Positions 47,354-57,074 are shown, counted from the first letter of the stretch. The stretch is 64,000 nt of DNA from Arthrobacter yangruifuii (GCF_009192775.1 NZ_VTFX01000004.1:558001-622000), one strand, 5' to 3'. Notes: generated from the sequence alone by a model not told the origin. A program made the numbers and translations.

Positions 47354-47904
47354 CTGAACGCGAGCCGGAACACAACGAGTCCACGGACGAGGAAGTCTGG
47401 CTGGATCTGGTGGCCCGTCTGGAGCACATGGACGCCGCCGATCCCGTGCGGCCGCAACAGACACCGCCTTCCGGGGGCGCCCAGGATACTGCCGCCCCGG
47501 ACGGTGCCGGCGCGGACGGATCCGGCAGCGGCGAGCCGGGCAAGGCCGGGCCTTCCCGCGATCCTGCGGCGCCGTCTCCGGCCGACAGGACCCGGGCGAT
47601 CTTCCGGAACCAGCTGCCCTCGGCTGCCGGACCGCGGGACTACATCCCGGAGGATGACGGGGACGACGGCGGTTTCGTCCCGCCGGAGCCGCCGCCGCTG
47701 GGCATGGGTGAACCGCTGGTGGTGCTCAGCTGGCTGGGCACCCTGGCCGGTCCGCTGCTGCTGCTGGTGTTCGCAATGTTCTGGCGTGATGTTCCCCTGG
47801 CCGTCATCCTGGGCACCGTTGCCGTTTTTGCCGGGTCGGCCGGCTACCTGCTTTTCCGGCTCCCACAGCACCGCGATGAGGACGACGACGGCGCGGCTGT
47901 GTAG
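47350..47904 (+). CDS. Actinobacterial membrane protein of unknown function
   Basis: A 184-residue protein translationally coupled to the hydrolase upstream (4-base overlap). The N-terminal ~120 residues are hydrophilic and disordered-looking, rich in Asp, Glu, Gly, Ala and Pro, with EEVWLDLVARLEHMDA near the start and FVPPEPPPLGMGEPL just before the membrane part. Two helices follow (about 125-147 and 150-171), and a short acidic end (EDDDGAAV). I do not recognise a characterised family. Codon use and GC content look like the neighbours, so it is native. Convergent with the glucokinase gene. Confidence 0.82.
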   Translation: MTEREPEHNESTDEEVWLDLVARLEHMDAADPVRPQQTPPSGGAQDTAAPDGAGADGSGSGEPGKAGPSRDPAAPSPADRTRAIFRNQLPSAAGPRDYIPEDDGDDGGFVPPEPPPLGMGEPLVVLSWLGTLAGPLLLLVFAMFWRDVPLAVILGTVAVFAGSAGYLLFRLPQHRDEDDDGAAV

Positions 47905-47937
47905 GTCCGGCGCCTTCCCCTTCCGGAACGGCGCGGT

Positions 47938-49014
47938 TCAGCGGCGTGCGGCAATCCGCGACAGGTCGGCCGCTCCGATCATTCCCGCTGCAGGACCCAG
48001 GGCGGCGAGCTCCATCCGGGCCGCCGGCCGGAAGCCGCGCCCGGTCAGGTTGCGGGCAAAGGACCGCCGTGCCGGTTCCAGCACCAGGTCCCCGGCATCG
48101 CTCAGGCCGCCGCCGATGACGAACATCCCCGGATCGAGGGCCGCGGCCAGATTGGCCAGGCCCAGCCCCAGCCACTGCCCCACCTCGTCCAGCAGTTCCA
48201 CGGACGCCGGATCGCCCTCGAGGGCAAGGCGCGTCACGACGGCGCCGGTCACCCGATCCGTATCGCCGCCCACGGCCCGGAGCAGTTCCTGGGCCACCGG
48301 CGAGTTGGCCGCCGCCAGCTCCCGGGCCTCCCGGCCCAGGGCATTACCCGAGGCGTATTGTTCCCAGCAGCCGCGGTTGCCGCATTCGCAGCGGTGTCCG
48401 CCGGGCATGATGATCTGGTGGCCGAACTCGCCGGCTACGCCGTGCCGGCCGCGCTCAAGACGGCCGTCGACCACCATCGCCCCGCCGATTCCAGTGCCCA
48501 GGGTGACGCAGACCAATCTGCTCTCCCCCGCACCGGCGCCGAACCGATATTCGGCCCAGGCGGCGGCGTCGGCGTCGTTGACCAGGAAGACCCGCCGCCG
48601 CAGCAGCCGTTCCAGGTTCTCTCGGAGCGGCTCGTTGCGCCAGGCCAAATGGGGGCTGAACAGTACGGTGCTTCCGGCCAGGTCCATCCACCCGGCCGCA
48701 CCGATCCCGACCGACCAGACGTGGTGGTCGGTGGACAGTTCCCGGACGAGGTCCACAATGACGGCTTCGACTTCACGCGGATCCTGGCCGGGCGTGGAAC
48801 GGCGTGCCTCTTTCAGGACGCGCCCGTCGCCGTCGACCAGCCCGGCGGCCACTTTCGTTCCGCCGATGTCGATGCCGATGGCCAGGCCGCGCCGGCGCAT
48901 CCGGTTCGGCAGCCGGATGGGCCGTCGGGGCCGGAACGGCTCCGTGGCCGCGGTCCGTCGCTGGGGCGGGGTGGAAAGGGGGCGGGTAACGGGTGCTGGG
49001 GTAACTGGACGCAT
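47938..49014 (-). CDS. glk: ROK family glucokinase
   Basis: A 358-residue sugar kinase, most likely ATP-dependent glucokinase. It has the ATP-binding motif IGIDIGGTKVAAGLVD, the catalytic VFLVNDADAAAWAEYRFGAG, LGTGIGGAMVVDG, the sugar-binding EFGHQIIMPGG, and the ROK zinc motif CECGNRGCWEQYAS. An N-terminal extension of about 40 residues rich in Pro and Arg precedes the domain; a start nearer RRRGLAIGID is possible. This is the second glucose-phosphorylating enzyme in the window besides ppgK. A TAGAAT lies nine bases before the ATG, suggesting a very short leader. Confidence 0.9.
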   Translation of the reverse strand: MRPVTPAPVTRPLSTPPQRRTAATEPFRPRRPIRLPNRMRRRGLAIGIDIGGTKVAAGLVDGDGRVLKEARRSTPGQDPREVEAVIVDLVRELSTDHHVWSVGIGAAGWMDLAGSTVLFSPHLAWRNEPLRENLERLLRRRVFLVNDADAAAWAEYRFGAGAGESRLVCVTLGTGIGGAMVVDGRLERGRHGVAGEFGHQIIMPGGHRCECGNRGCWEQYASGNALGREARELAAANSPVAQELLRAVGGDTDRVTGAVVTRLALEGDPASVELLDEVGQWLGLGLANLAAALDPGMFVIGGGLSDAGDLVLEPARRSFARNLTGRGFRPAARMELAALGPAAGMIGAADLSRIAARR

Positions 49015-49152
49015 CAGAAACCTATTCTAGGGAAACGGCAAGAGCAGCGACGCCTTCGTTATAGATCCGCAAGGTTACCGGCCGGTATTTAATGTGATCT
49101 AGGTTATAGGCTGGCAGTGCCTACGGGCCATCCGGATATCAAAGGAGCTATC

Positions 49153-50961
49153 GTGCGAGAATTCAGCGTTCCCGTCCTGGCGGAGTCCCCGCCGACGACG
49201 AACATCACCAACCTGCTGCTCGACCAGGCAGCCAAGCCCAGCAACCCCGCTCTCTTTGCTGTCCGGAACAGTCAGGGCGAATGGGAGCGGATCAAGGCCA
49301 CGGAGTTCGCCAAGGACGTCCGCGCACTGGCCAAGGGCCTGATCGCCAGCGGCATCAAGCCCGGCGACCGCGTGGCCATCATGTCCCGGACCCGGTACGA
49401 GTGGACCCTGGTGGACTTTGCAGTCTGGTTCGCCGGCGCCGTATCGGTGCCCGTCTATGAGACCTCCTCGCCCTCCCAGGTCGCCTGGATCCTCAGTGAT
49501 TCCGGCGCCGTCGCCATCATCGTGGAGGCCGCCCGGCACGAAAACATTGTCCGCACGGCGGCAGCCGATGAAGACCTTTCGCAGGTAGCCAACGTCTGGC
49601 AGATCGACGGCGGCGGACTGGATGCCCTGCGCGCCGAGGGCGCCTCGGTGAGTGACGAAGATCTCGAGAAGCGGCGCTCCGCAGCGCAGATGGCGGATCT
49701 CGCCACCATCATCTACACCTCCGGCACCACCGGAAAGCCCAAGGGCTGCGAGCTCACGCACGCGAACTTCGTGGATCTGTGCCGCAACTCCGAACTGGCG
49801 GAGCCCGAGGTGGCGCGCGAAGGCTCACAGACCATCATGTTCCTGCCGCTGGCGCACGTCCTTGCCCGGTTCATTTCGGTCCTCAGCGTGTCCACCGGAG
49901 CCACCGTGGCACACACCCCCGATGTAAAGAACCTCCTCCCGGATCTGCAGAGCTTCAAGCCGACCTTCATCCTGGTGGTTCCGCGCGTGCTGGAAAAGGT
50001 CTTCAACGCTTCCATGCTGAAGGCCGAAGACGGCGGGAAGGGCAAGATCTTCTCCGCCGGTGTGGCGACGGCAGTGGCCTGGTCGAAGGCAAAGGAGGAG
50101 GGGAAGGTGCCGCTGGGCCTGACTCTCCGGCACGCCCTCTTCGACCGCCTGCTGTACGGCAAGATCCGCGAGGCCATGGGCGGCAGGGTGGACTACGCCG
50201 TCTCCGGCGGGGCTCCCCTGGGTGAACGGCTGGGACACTTCTTCCACGGCATCGGCCTGCTGGTGCTGGAAGGCTACGGGCTGACGGAGACCACTGCCCC
50301 GCTGACCACCAATACCCCGCAGCTGGTCAAGCTGGGCACAGTGGGCGCACCCCTTCCCGGCAACAGCGTGAAGATTGCCGACGACGGCGAGATCCTGGCG
50401 AAGGGGATCAGTGTTATGAAGGGCTATTACAACCGCCCTGAGCTGATGGAGGAAACCTTCACGGACGGCTGGTTCCATACCGGGGACATCGGTGAACTCG
50501 ATGCCGACGGCTTCCTGAAGATCACCGGCCGGAAAAAGGAAATCATCATCACCGCCGGAGGCAAGAACGTGGTCCCCTCCCAGCTGGAGGATTCCATCCG
50601 TGCCGATGCGATTGTTTCCCAGTGCGTGGTCGTCGGGGACCAGAAGCCGTTCATTTCGGCCCTGATCACGGTGGACGAGGAAGCCCTGCCCGGCTGGCTG
50701 GGACGCCACAAGCTGCCCACCACCATGACCGTGACCGAAGTCGCCAAAACCGACGAACTGCAGAGCGAGCTGCAGGCGCTGGTGGACCGGGCCAACAAGA
50801 AGGTCTCCTCCGCCGAAGCCATCAAGCAGTTCCGCGTGGTCCCGACGGATTTCACCGAGACCAGCGGGCACCTGACGCCGTCCCTGAAGATCAAGCGCGC
50901 CCAGGTCCTGCGCGACTTCGCGGACGTGGTCGAGGAGATCTACAGCGGTCAGCGCGTCTGA
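49153..50961 (+). CDS. fadD: Long-chain fatty acid--CoA ligase
   Basis: This AMP-forming enzyme activates fatty acids to acyl-CoA in two steps through an acyl-adenylate. The GTG at 49153 has AAAGGAG five to six bases upstream, giving 602 residues. Motifs: SRTRYEWTLVDFAVWFAGAV (abridged), the P-loop IIYTSGTTGKPKGCELTH (about 186-203), LPLAHVLARF, the L motif EGYGLTETTAP, GWFHTGDIGELDADGF and the C-terminal GRKKEIIITAGGKNVVPS. It resembles FadD15-type synthetases, and Rv2187 (fadD15) occupies a similar place in mycobacteria. A TAGGCT at 49107-49112 could be its -10. Convergent with mtr. Confidence 0.93.
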   Translation: MREFSVPVLAESPPTTNITNLLLDQAAKPSNPALFAVRNSQGEWERIKATEFAKDVRALAKGLIASGIKPGDRVAIMSRTRYEWTLVDFAVWFAGAVSVPVYETSSPSQVAWILSDSGAVAIIVEAARHENIVRTAAADEDLSQVANVWQIDGGGLDALRAEGASVSDEDLEKRRSAAQMADLATIIYTSGTTGKPKGCELTHANFVDLCRNSELAEPEVAREGSQTIMFLPLAHVLARFISVLSVSTGATVAHTPDVKNLLPDLQSFKPTFILVVPRVLEKVFNASMLKAEDGGKGKIFSAGVATAVAWSKAKEEGKVPLGLTLRHALFDRLLYGKIREAMGGRVDYAVSGGAPLGERLGHFFHGIGLLVLEGYGLTETTAPLTTNTPQLVKLGTVGAPLPGNSVKIADDGEILAKGISVMKGYYNRPELMEETFTDGWFHTGDIGELDADGFLKITGRKKEIIITAGGKNVVPSQLEDSIRADAIVSQCVVVGDQKPFISALITVDEEALPGWLGRHKLPTTMTVTEVAKTDELQSELQALVDRANKKVSSAEAIKQFRVVPTDFTETSGHLTPSLKIKRAQVLRDFADVVEEIYSGQRV

Positions 50962-50973
50962 CCTCCCGTCCCG

Positions 50974-51018
50974 GCCGGGCCGGAGCCGCCTCCTACAGGC
51001 GGTTCCGGCCCGGCTTTT
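50974..51018 (+). terminator. Terminator of fadD, overlapping the end of mtr
   Basis: GCCGGGCCGGA-CCGCCT and AGGCGG-TCCGGCCCGGC arms form a stem of about 18 bp with a 5-base loop, then TTTT. The right arm and T run are inside the last codons of mtr on the other strand, so the mtr C-terminus and the fadD terminator share the same DNA. Confidence 0.8.
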
Positions 51019-52420
51019 CCGTTGTCTTCAGCGACAGCAGGGCGTTTTCCACGACCTCGGTCAGCGCGGGGTGGATCCAGTACTGCCCGCGGGCCATAGT
51101 GGCCGCATCCAGCCCGAACTCCATGGCCTGCACCAGCGGCTGGATCAGCATGGATGCCTCATGGCCCATGATGTGGGCACCGAGCAGCCGCCCGGTTTCC
51201 TGCTCCGCCAGCAGCTTCACGAAGCCGGTGGAATCCTCCATGGCCCATCCGTACGCCGTCGAACCATATTCCTGGACCGCCAGGGCCAGTTCGACGCCGC
51301 GGGCTTCCGTGTCCGCCAGGGCCTGCTCCTCGGTCATCCCCACACTGGCGATCTGCGGGCTGCTGAAGACGGCTGCCGGCACGAAACGGTGGTCCATGGT
51401 GCGAAGGTCCCCGGGATGCACCAGGTTGTGTGCCACCACCCGGGCCTCGTGGTTGGCCACATGCTTGAGCTGATAGGGGCTGCTGATGTCGCCCAGCGCC
51501 CAGACCCCCGGCACCGGAGAGCCAGCTGACAGTACGCGTCCGTGGCCGTCCACCGCCAGGCGGCCGTCAGAAGTGACGTCAAACCCGGCGGCCGCGACGT
51601 CCAGGCGGTCGGTGTTGGGCGTCCGTCCCGTGGCCACGAGCACCAGATCCACGTCCAGGGCGGATTCTCCGGCGGGGCCGGTGAGCACGGCATGCACCGA
51701 TCCGTCGGCGTTTTCCACCAGCGAATCCACGGTGGTGTTCAGCTGAAGGTTCCACTGCTTGGACGCCTCCGCCGTAAAGCGCTCGGACACGGTGCCGTCC
51801 AGGGAACGAAGCAGTGCCCCCGACCGCACGGCCACGGTGACGTCCGAGCCGAAAGCGGAGAAAACGAACCCGAACTCCGCGGCAATGTACCCGCCGCCGA
51901 TGATCAGCACCCGGGCCGGCAGCTCATCGATGCGCATCACCGTATCGGAGGTATGGACCTGCGGCAGGTCCATCCCCGGCGTATCCGGCAGGACCGGACG
52001 GGAGCCTGCGGCCACGACAATCTCGTCGGCCGTAATCTTTTCCCCGGATGCGGTCACCAGGGCATGGGGAGAGACGAAGCGGACGTATTCGCTGAAAAGC
52101 GTGACGTTGTCAAGCTCCTCGTCCCGGTACCGGCGCCCGCCGTCGGAGATGGCGTCAATCCGCGCGAAAATCCGGTCCCGGATATCCCGCCACCTCACCC
52201 CCGCAGTCACCGAGTCCACGCCCAGCCGGGCGCCGTCGACGGCGGCGGCGGCCAGCTGGGCAGGGTAAACGAACATCTTGGTGGGGATGCAGCCGACGTT
52301 GAGGCACGTTCCTCCGAACGTGCCTCCGTCGATGATCGCTACCTTTTTGCCGTCCCACTCCGGGGTGATGAGCGAGTTGCCGGAGCCGGAACCGATAATG
52401 GCCAGATCGAAGTGAGTCAC
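50993..52420 (-). CDS. mtr: Mycothione reductase
   Basis: Mtr reduces mycothiol disulfide with NADPH and keeps the actinobacterial thiol buffer reduced. The 475-residue flavoprotein has FDLAIIGSGSGNSLITP at the FAD site (the GSGSGN variant typical of mycothione reductases), the redox pair in GGTCLNVGCIPTK (Cys39, Cys44), the NADPH-binding VLIIGGGYIAAEFGFVFSAFG (abridged), VLVATGRTPNTD, and the C-terminal dimer segment YWIHPALTEVVENAL with the catalytic His-Glu pair. The GTG start is six bases after TAGACT, so it is probably leaderless. Its presence supports a mycothiol-making actinobacterium. Confidence 0.94.
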   Translation of the reverse strand: MTHFDLAIIGSGSGNSLITPEWDGKKVAIIDGGTFGGTCLNVGCIPTKMFVYPAQLAAAAVDGARLGVDSVTAGVRWRDIRDRIFARIDAISDGGRRYRDEELDNVTLFSEYVRFVSPHALVTASGEKITADEIVVAAGSRPVLPDTPGMDLPQVHTSDTVMRIDELPARVLIIGGGYIAAEFGFVFSAFGSDVTVAVRSGALLRSLDGTVSERFTAEASKQWNLQLNTTVDSLVENADGSVHAVLTGPAGESALDVDLVLVATGRTPNTDRLDVAAAGFDVTSDGRLAVDGHGRVLSAGSPVPGVWALGDISSPYQLKHVANHEARVVAHNLVHPGDLRTMDHRFVPAAVFSSPQIASVGMTEEQALADTEARGVELALAVQEYGSTAYGWAMEDSTGFVKLLAEQETGRLLGAHIMGHEASMLIQPLVQAMEFGLDAATMARGQYWIHPALTEVVENALLSLKTTEKPGRNRL

Positions 52421-52432
52421 GCCTTCAGTCTA
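52421..52432 (-). promoter_or_regulatory. Leaderless -10 element of mtr
   Basis: On the minus strand TAGACT (52427-52432) is followed by exactly six bases and the mtr GTG. The arrangement is identical to that of hisD. Confidence 0.55.
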
Positions 52433-52463
52433 GGCAGACAACCTCCCGCAATCACTTCCGGGT

Positions 52464-55400
52464 TCACTTCGGGGCAATGACCAGGAGCAGGTCTCCGCCC
52501 TGGACCTGTTCCACCCGCGAAATGGCGACGCGTTCCACCGTTCCGGCGACCGGGGCCGTAATGGAGGCCTCCATCTTCATGGCTTCGATCGTGGCAACAG
52601 TCTCCCCGGCGGCTACCTCCGAGCCTTCCTTGGCAACGACCGTGACAGCGCCGGCGAAGGGAGCCGCGACGTGCCCGGCCTCCGCCGGATCGGCCCGCTC
52701 CGCCGATTTGGTGGTGCTTTCAATGCTGCGGTCCCGGACCGAGACGGGCCGCATCTGCCCGTTCAGCGTGGTCATCACCGTACGCATGCCTTTTTCATCC
52801 GGTTCGGACACGGCATCCAGCGCCGCAATCAACCGCACGCCCTTCTCCAGTTCAATGACGTGTTCTTCCCCTCGGCGCAGCCCGTAGAGGTAATCGCGGG
52901 TGTCGAGGACCGAGACGTCGCCGTAGGTTTCCCGGACGGTGGCGAATTCCTTCGCCGGACCCGCGAACAGCAGACGGTTCAGGGTTTCCTTCCGGGTCGC
53001 GGAGTCCGCGTGCAGGCCGGCCTTGTCCACCTCTGTCAGGTCGACGCGGCGGGGCTTGATCTCGCGTCCCTGCAGGGCCTTGGTCCGGAACGGTTCGGGC
53101 CACCCTCCGGGCGGATCCCCGAGCTCGCCGCTGAGGAACCCGATCACCGAATCCGGGATGTCGTAGTTCTGCGGGTTCTCCTCGAAGTCCTCCGGTGAGA
53201 CGTTGGAGCCGACCAGCTGGAGGGCAAGGTCCCCCACTACCTTCGACGACGGCGTGACCTTCACCAGTCGGCCGAGAATCCGGTCGGCGGCGGTGTACAT
53301 GTCCTCGATGGCTTCGAAACGCTCCCCCAGTCCCAGGGCGATCGCCTGCTGGCGCAGGTTGGAAAGCTGGCCGCCGGGAATCTCGTGGCGGTACACGCGT
53401 CCGGTCGGACCCGCCAGCCCCGATTCGAAGGGTGCGTACACGCGCCGCACAGCCTCCCAGTACGGTTCCAGTGCGCCTACGGCGTCCAGGCTGATGCCGG
53501 TCTCCCGCTCGGTGTTGGTCAGCGCGGCGACGAGGGAGGACATGGACGGCTGGCTGGTGGTGCCGGCCAGCGGGGCGCTGGCGACGTCCACTGCGTCGAC
53601 GCCCGCCTCGGCCGCGGCCAGCAGGGTGGCCAGCTGCCCGCCGGCGGTGTCGTGCGTGTGCAGGTGGACGGGCAGGTCGAACCGCTCCCGCAGCGCCGCG
53701 ACCAGCTTGGCCGCCGCAGCCGGGCGCAAAAGCCCGGCCATGTCCTTGATGGCCAGGATGTGGGCGCCGGCGTCCACTATCTTCTGGGCCAGGTCCAGGT
53801 AGTACTCCAGCGTGTACAGGTCCTCCTTCGGGCTGAGCATGTCTCCGGTGTAGCAAAGCGCCACTTCAGCCACGGCTGTCCCGGTCCTGCGGACGGCACG
53901 GATGGCAGGCTCCATCTGCGAGACATCGTTCAGGGCATCGAATATGCGGAAAATGTCCACACCGGTGGCGGCAGCTTCTTCGACGAACGCTTCGGTGACT
54001 TCGGTGGGATACGGCGTGTAGCCGACCGTATTCCGGCCCCGGAGCAGCATCTGGATGCAGATATTGGGCAGCTCGTGCCGCAGGGAGGCGAGCCGTTCCC
54101 ACGGATCCTCCCCCAGGAAGCGCAGGGCGACGTCGTAGGTGGCACCTCCCCATGCTTCCACGGAGAGCAGTTCCGGCGTCAGCGCGGCTACCGCTGGTGC
54201 CGCCGCCACGAGGTCCCTGGTTCGCACCCGGGTGGCCAGCAGCGACTGGTGGGCATCGCGGAAGGTGGTGTCCGTGACGGCCAGTTCGCTCCGCTGCCGC
54301 AGATCCGCGGCGAAACCCTCCGGACCCAGTTCCAGCAGCCGCTGCCGTGAACCGGCTACGGGTTCGGGCAGGCCGGTAGGCAGTTTCACCGCCGGGTCAG
54401 CGTGCACCACGGGCTCGCCGTACGGCTTGTTGACCGTAACGTCGGCGAGCCAGTTGAGCAGCTTGGTGCCGCGGTCGGCGGAGCCGCGGGCGTTGAGCAG
54501 CTCGGGACGTTCCTCGATGAAGGATGTGGCGACGTCTCCGGCCACAAAGTCCGGATCATCCAGGACGGCCTGCAGGAAGGAGATGTTGGTGGCCACGCCG
54601 CGGATGCGGAACTCGGCCAGGGCACGCCGTGCCCGGTTGACGGCAATCGGGTAGGTCCTGCCGCGGCAGGTGAGCTTGACCAGCATGGAGTCGAAGTGCG
54701 GGCTGATCTCGGCACCTGCGTAGACGGTGCCGCCGTCGAGCCGCACCCCGGCACCGCCGGCGGAACGGTAGGCGGTGATCCGGCCGACGTCGGGCCGGAA
54801 TCCATTGCCCGGGTCCTCGGTGGTGATGCGGCATTGGAGGGCTGCCCCGCGGATCTGCAGCTCATCCTGCTGCAGGCCCAGGTCCGCCAGCGTCTCGCCG
54901 GCCGCGATCCGCAGCTGGGACTGGACAATGTCCACGTCGGTGATTTCCTCGGTGACGGTGTGCTCCACCTGGACACGCGGGTTCATTTCGATAAAGACGT
55001 GCTGGCCGGCACGTTCCCCGACGGTGTCCACGAGGAACTCCACGGTTCCGGCGTTGACGTAGCCCAGGGCCTTGGCGAACTTCACTGCGTCCCGGTACAG
55101 GGCCTGGCGGATGTTCTCATCCAGGTTGGGGGCAGGCGCTATCTCCACCACCTTCTGGTGGCGCCGCTGCAGCGAGCAGTCCCGTTCAAACAGGTGCACA
55201 ATGTTGCCGTCCGCATCGGCCAGGATCTGGACTTCAATGTGCCGGGGCCGCAGGACCGCCTGTTCCAGGAAAACGGTGGAGTCGCCGAACGCCGTTTCCG
55301 CTTCCCGCATGGCCGCCTGGAGCGCTTCCGGGAGCTTATCGGCAGTGTCGACCCGGCGCATCCCCCGTCCGCCTCCGCCGGCCACGGCCTTGACGAAGAT

Positions 55401-55862
55401 CGGGAAGCCGATGTCCTCGGCTTCGCTGAGCAGCTTTTCGACGTCGTCGCTGGGCTGGGTCGAGCGCAGCACCGGGATACCGGCCTTCCGGGCCGCGTTC
55501 AGGGCGTGGACCTTATGCCCTGCCAGCTCCAGGATGTCCGCAGGCGGGCCCACGAAGGTGATACCGGCGTCGGCGGCAGCGCGGGCGAGGCCAGCGTTTT
55601 CGGACAGGAAGCCGTAACCGGGGTAGATGGCATCACAGCCGGATTCCTTGGCCACCCGGATAATTTCGTCCACGTCCAAGTACGCCCGGACCGGATGCCC
55701 CTCTTCACCGATCAGATAGGCTTCGTCGGCTTTCTGGCGGTGGATGGAATTGCGGTCCTCATGGGGAAACACGGCCACGGTCTTGGCGCCCAGTTCATAG
55801 GCTGCGCGGAAGGCGCGGATGGCAATTTCGCCTCGGTTCGCGACCAGTATCTTCGAGAACAT
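52464..55862 (-). CDS. pyc: Pyruvate carboxylase
   Basis: Pyc makes oxaloacetate from pyruvate and bicarbonate with ATP and biotin, refilling the citric acid cycle. The single 1132-residue chain has the whole set of domains: biotin carboxylase (about 1-450: KILVANRGEIAIRAFRAA, GGGGRGMRRV, FIEMNPRVQVEHTVTEE), carboxyltransferase (about 530-800: TDTTFRDAHQSLLATRVRT, WGGATYDVALRFL, HLHTHDTAGGQLATLLAA), the allosteric linker, and a C-terminal biotinyl domain with the biotin lysine in EAMKMEASI. The ATG at 55862 has AGGAG four bases upstream. mtr lies 43 bases downstream with its own leaderless promoter. Confidence 0.97.
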   Translation of the reverse strand: MFSKILVANRGEIAIRAFRAAYELGAKTVAVFPHEDRNSIHRQKADEAYLIGEEGHPVRAYLDVDEIIRVAKESGCDAIYPGYGFLSENAGLARAAADAGITFVGPPADILELAGHKVHALNAARKAGIPVLRSTQPSDDVEKLLSEAEDIGFPIFVKAVAGGGGRGMRRVDTADKLPEALQAAMREAETAFGDSTVFLEQAVLRPRHIEVQILADADGNIVHLFERDCSLQRRHQKVVEIAPAPNLDENIRQALYRDAVKFAKALGYVNAGTVEFLVDTVGERAGQHVFIEMNPRVQVEHTVTEEITDVDIVQSQLRIAAGETLADLGLQQDELQIRGAALQCRITTEDPGNGFRPDVGRITAYRSAGGAGVRLDGGTVYAGAEISPHFDSMLVKLTCRGRTYPIAVNRARRALAEFRIRGVATNISFLQAVLDDPDFVAGDVATSFIEERPELLNARGSADRGTKLLNWLADVTVNKPYGEPVVHADPAVKLPTGLPEPVAGSRQRLLELGPEGFAADLRQRSELAVTDTTFRDAHQSLLATRVRTRDLVAAAPAVAALTPELLSVEAWGGATYDVALRFLGEDPWERLASLRHELPNICIQMLLRGRNTVGYTPYPTEVTEAFVEEAAATGVDIFRIFDALNDVSQMEPAIRAVRRTGTAVAEVALCYTGDMLSPKEDLYTLEYYLDLAQKIVDAGAHILAIKDMAGLLRPAAAAKLVAALRERFDLPVHLHTHDTAGGQLATLLAAAEAGVDAVDVASAPLAGTTSQPSMSSLVAALTNTERETGISLDAVGALEPYWEAVRRVYAPFESGLAGPTGRVYRHEIPGGQLSNLRQQAIALGLGERFEAIEDMYTAADRILGRLVKVTPSSKVVGDLALQLVGSNVSPEDFEENPQNYDIPDSVIGFLSGELGDPPGGWPEPFRTKALQGREIKPRRVDLTEVDKAGLHADSATRKETLNRLLFAGPAKEFATVRETYGDVSVLDTRDYLYGLRRGEEHVIELEKGVRLIAALDAVSEPDEKGMRTVMTTLNGQMRPVSVRDRSIESTTKSAERADPAEAGHVAAPFAGAVTVVAKEGSEVAAGETVATIEAMKMEASITAPVAGTVERVAISRVEQVQGGDLLLVIAPK

Positions 55863-56126
55863 GGATCTCCTGCGTCGATTGCGGACGGGGCACCCGGACA
55901 GGTGCCGCCGTTCTTACGGGTTCTCCGCCGCGGCACGAGGGAAGCCCTTCGCCGCCGGGATTCTCCGGCGGACGGGACCCGGGGCTGCCGTGGGGAACGT
56001 CACACGGCACCAGTCTAAACGCCAGCCCGGGAAAAGCCTGCTGCCGGAGCAGCGGTTGTCCGTCACATAGAATGAGTCAGCTAGCCCTCCGGCGGTTCCC
56101 CGACACGTAAGGTTTTGGTTCAACAA

Positions 56127-56975
56127 GTGCAAGTAGTGAGCATCAGCAGCCTGAAGGGCGGCGTGGGTAAAACCTCCGTGACCCTGGGCCTGGCATCCGC
56201 AGCGCTGGCCGCGGGCATTCCGACGCTCGTAGTGGACCTGGACCCGCATGCCGATGCCACCACCGGCCTGGGTGTCAGCCTGGGCGCCGGAAAGCAGCTG
56301 GGAATCGGCGAGATGCTCCGCACCGCCCGCCGCGCGGAGCTCTCGGACAACGTGGTGCCCAGCGGCTGGGTGGCAAACGCCCGCCGCCTCCGCAAAGGCA
56401 CCGTGGGCCGGAAGCCGGTGCTGGACGTTGCCATGGGGTCGGCGTACTCGGGCATTTATGACCGGCCGGACCTGAGCAGGCGCGATGTCCGGCGTCTGAC
56501 CACCCTGCTGTCACGGGTGACCGGGTACGGACTGGTCCTCATTGACTGCCCGCCGTCGCTGAACGGCCTCACCCGCATGGCCTGGACCGCCAGCAACCGC
56601 GTGATGCTGGTAGCCGAACCCGCACTGTTCTCCGTGGCCGGCACCGAACGCACCATGCGTGCCCTCGAACTGTTCCGCGCGGAATTTGCCCCCAATCTCG
56701 GCCCCGCCAGGATCATCGCCAACCGGGTGCGCGCCACCTCCAACGAACACGCCTTCCGGCTGGCGGAAATGAAGCAGATGTTCGGCGACCTGGTGCTCAC
56801 ACCCACCATTGCGGAGCAGGCGAACTGGCAGCAGATCCAGGGTGCGGCCCACTCGGTGCACCACTGGCCGGGCGAGTCGGCCAAGCAGTCAGCCGCAACC
56901 TTTGATGCCCTGCTGAAGAACCTCACGGATTCCGGCGGTGTCCGCAACCGGGTGGCGCGCCGCCCGGTTGCCTAG
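56127..56975 (+). CDS. ParA/MinD-family ATPase (orphan)
   Basis: A 282-residue ATPase of the ParA family. From the GTG at 56127 it begins QVVSISSLKGGVGKTSVTLGLAS with the deviant Walker A motif (KGGVGKT), then VVDLDPHADATTGLGV (Walker A'-associated) and LVLIDCPPSLNGLTRMAW (Walker B). The C-terminal part has RIIANRVRATSNEHAFRLAEM. No parB or parS-like cluster is nearby, so it is an orphan ParA; roles in positioning of chromosome or protein cargo are possible. A TTG at 56115 in the same frame is an alternative start. It is followed by a strong terminator. Confidence 0.87.
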   Translation: MQVVSISSLKGGVGKTSVTLGLASAALAAGIPTLVVDLDPHADATTGLGVSLGAGKQLGIGEMLRTARRAELSDNVVPSGWVANARRLRKGTVGRKPVLDVAMGSAYSGIYDRPDLSRRDVRRLTTLLSRVTGYGLVLIDCPPSLNGLTRMAWTASNRVMLVAEPALFSVAGTERTMRALELFRAEFAPNLGPARIIANRVRATSNEHAFRLAEMKQMFGDLVLTPTIAEQANWQQIQGAAHSVHHWPGESAKQSAATFDALLKNLTDSGGVRNRVARRPVA

Positions 56976-57002
56976 GGCCGGCGAAGCACCTCCGGAAACA
57001 GG

Positions 57003-57036
57003 AAAGGAAGGGCGCCCCCGGGGGTGCCCTTCCTTT
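57003..57036 (+). terminator. Terminator after the ParA gene
   Basis: AAAGGAAGGGCGCCCCC is followed directly by GGGGGTGCCCTTCCTTT, a 17-bp stem with a single G-T pair and then a T run. It starts 27 bases after the stop codon. Confidence 0.85.
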
Positions 57037-57074
57037 TACGTGTGTGTAGCTGAAGCCGGTCTGCCGGGTGCCTT

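Noticed and set aside
54402-56018. 538-codon plus-strand open frame opposite pyc
   Set aside because: A shadow of the pyruvate carboxylase frame.
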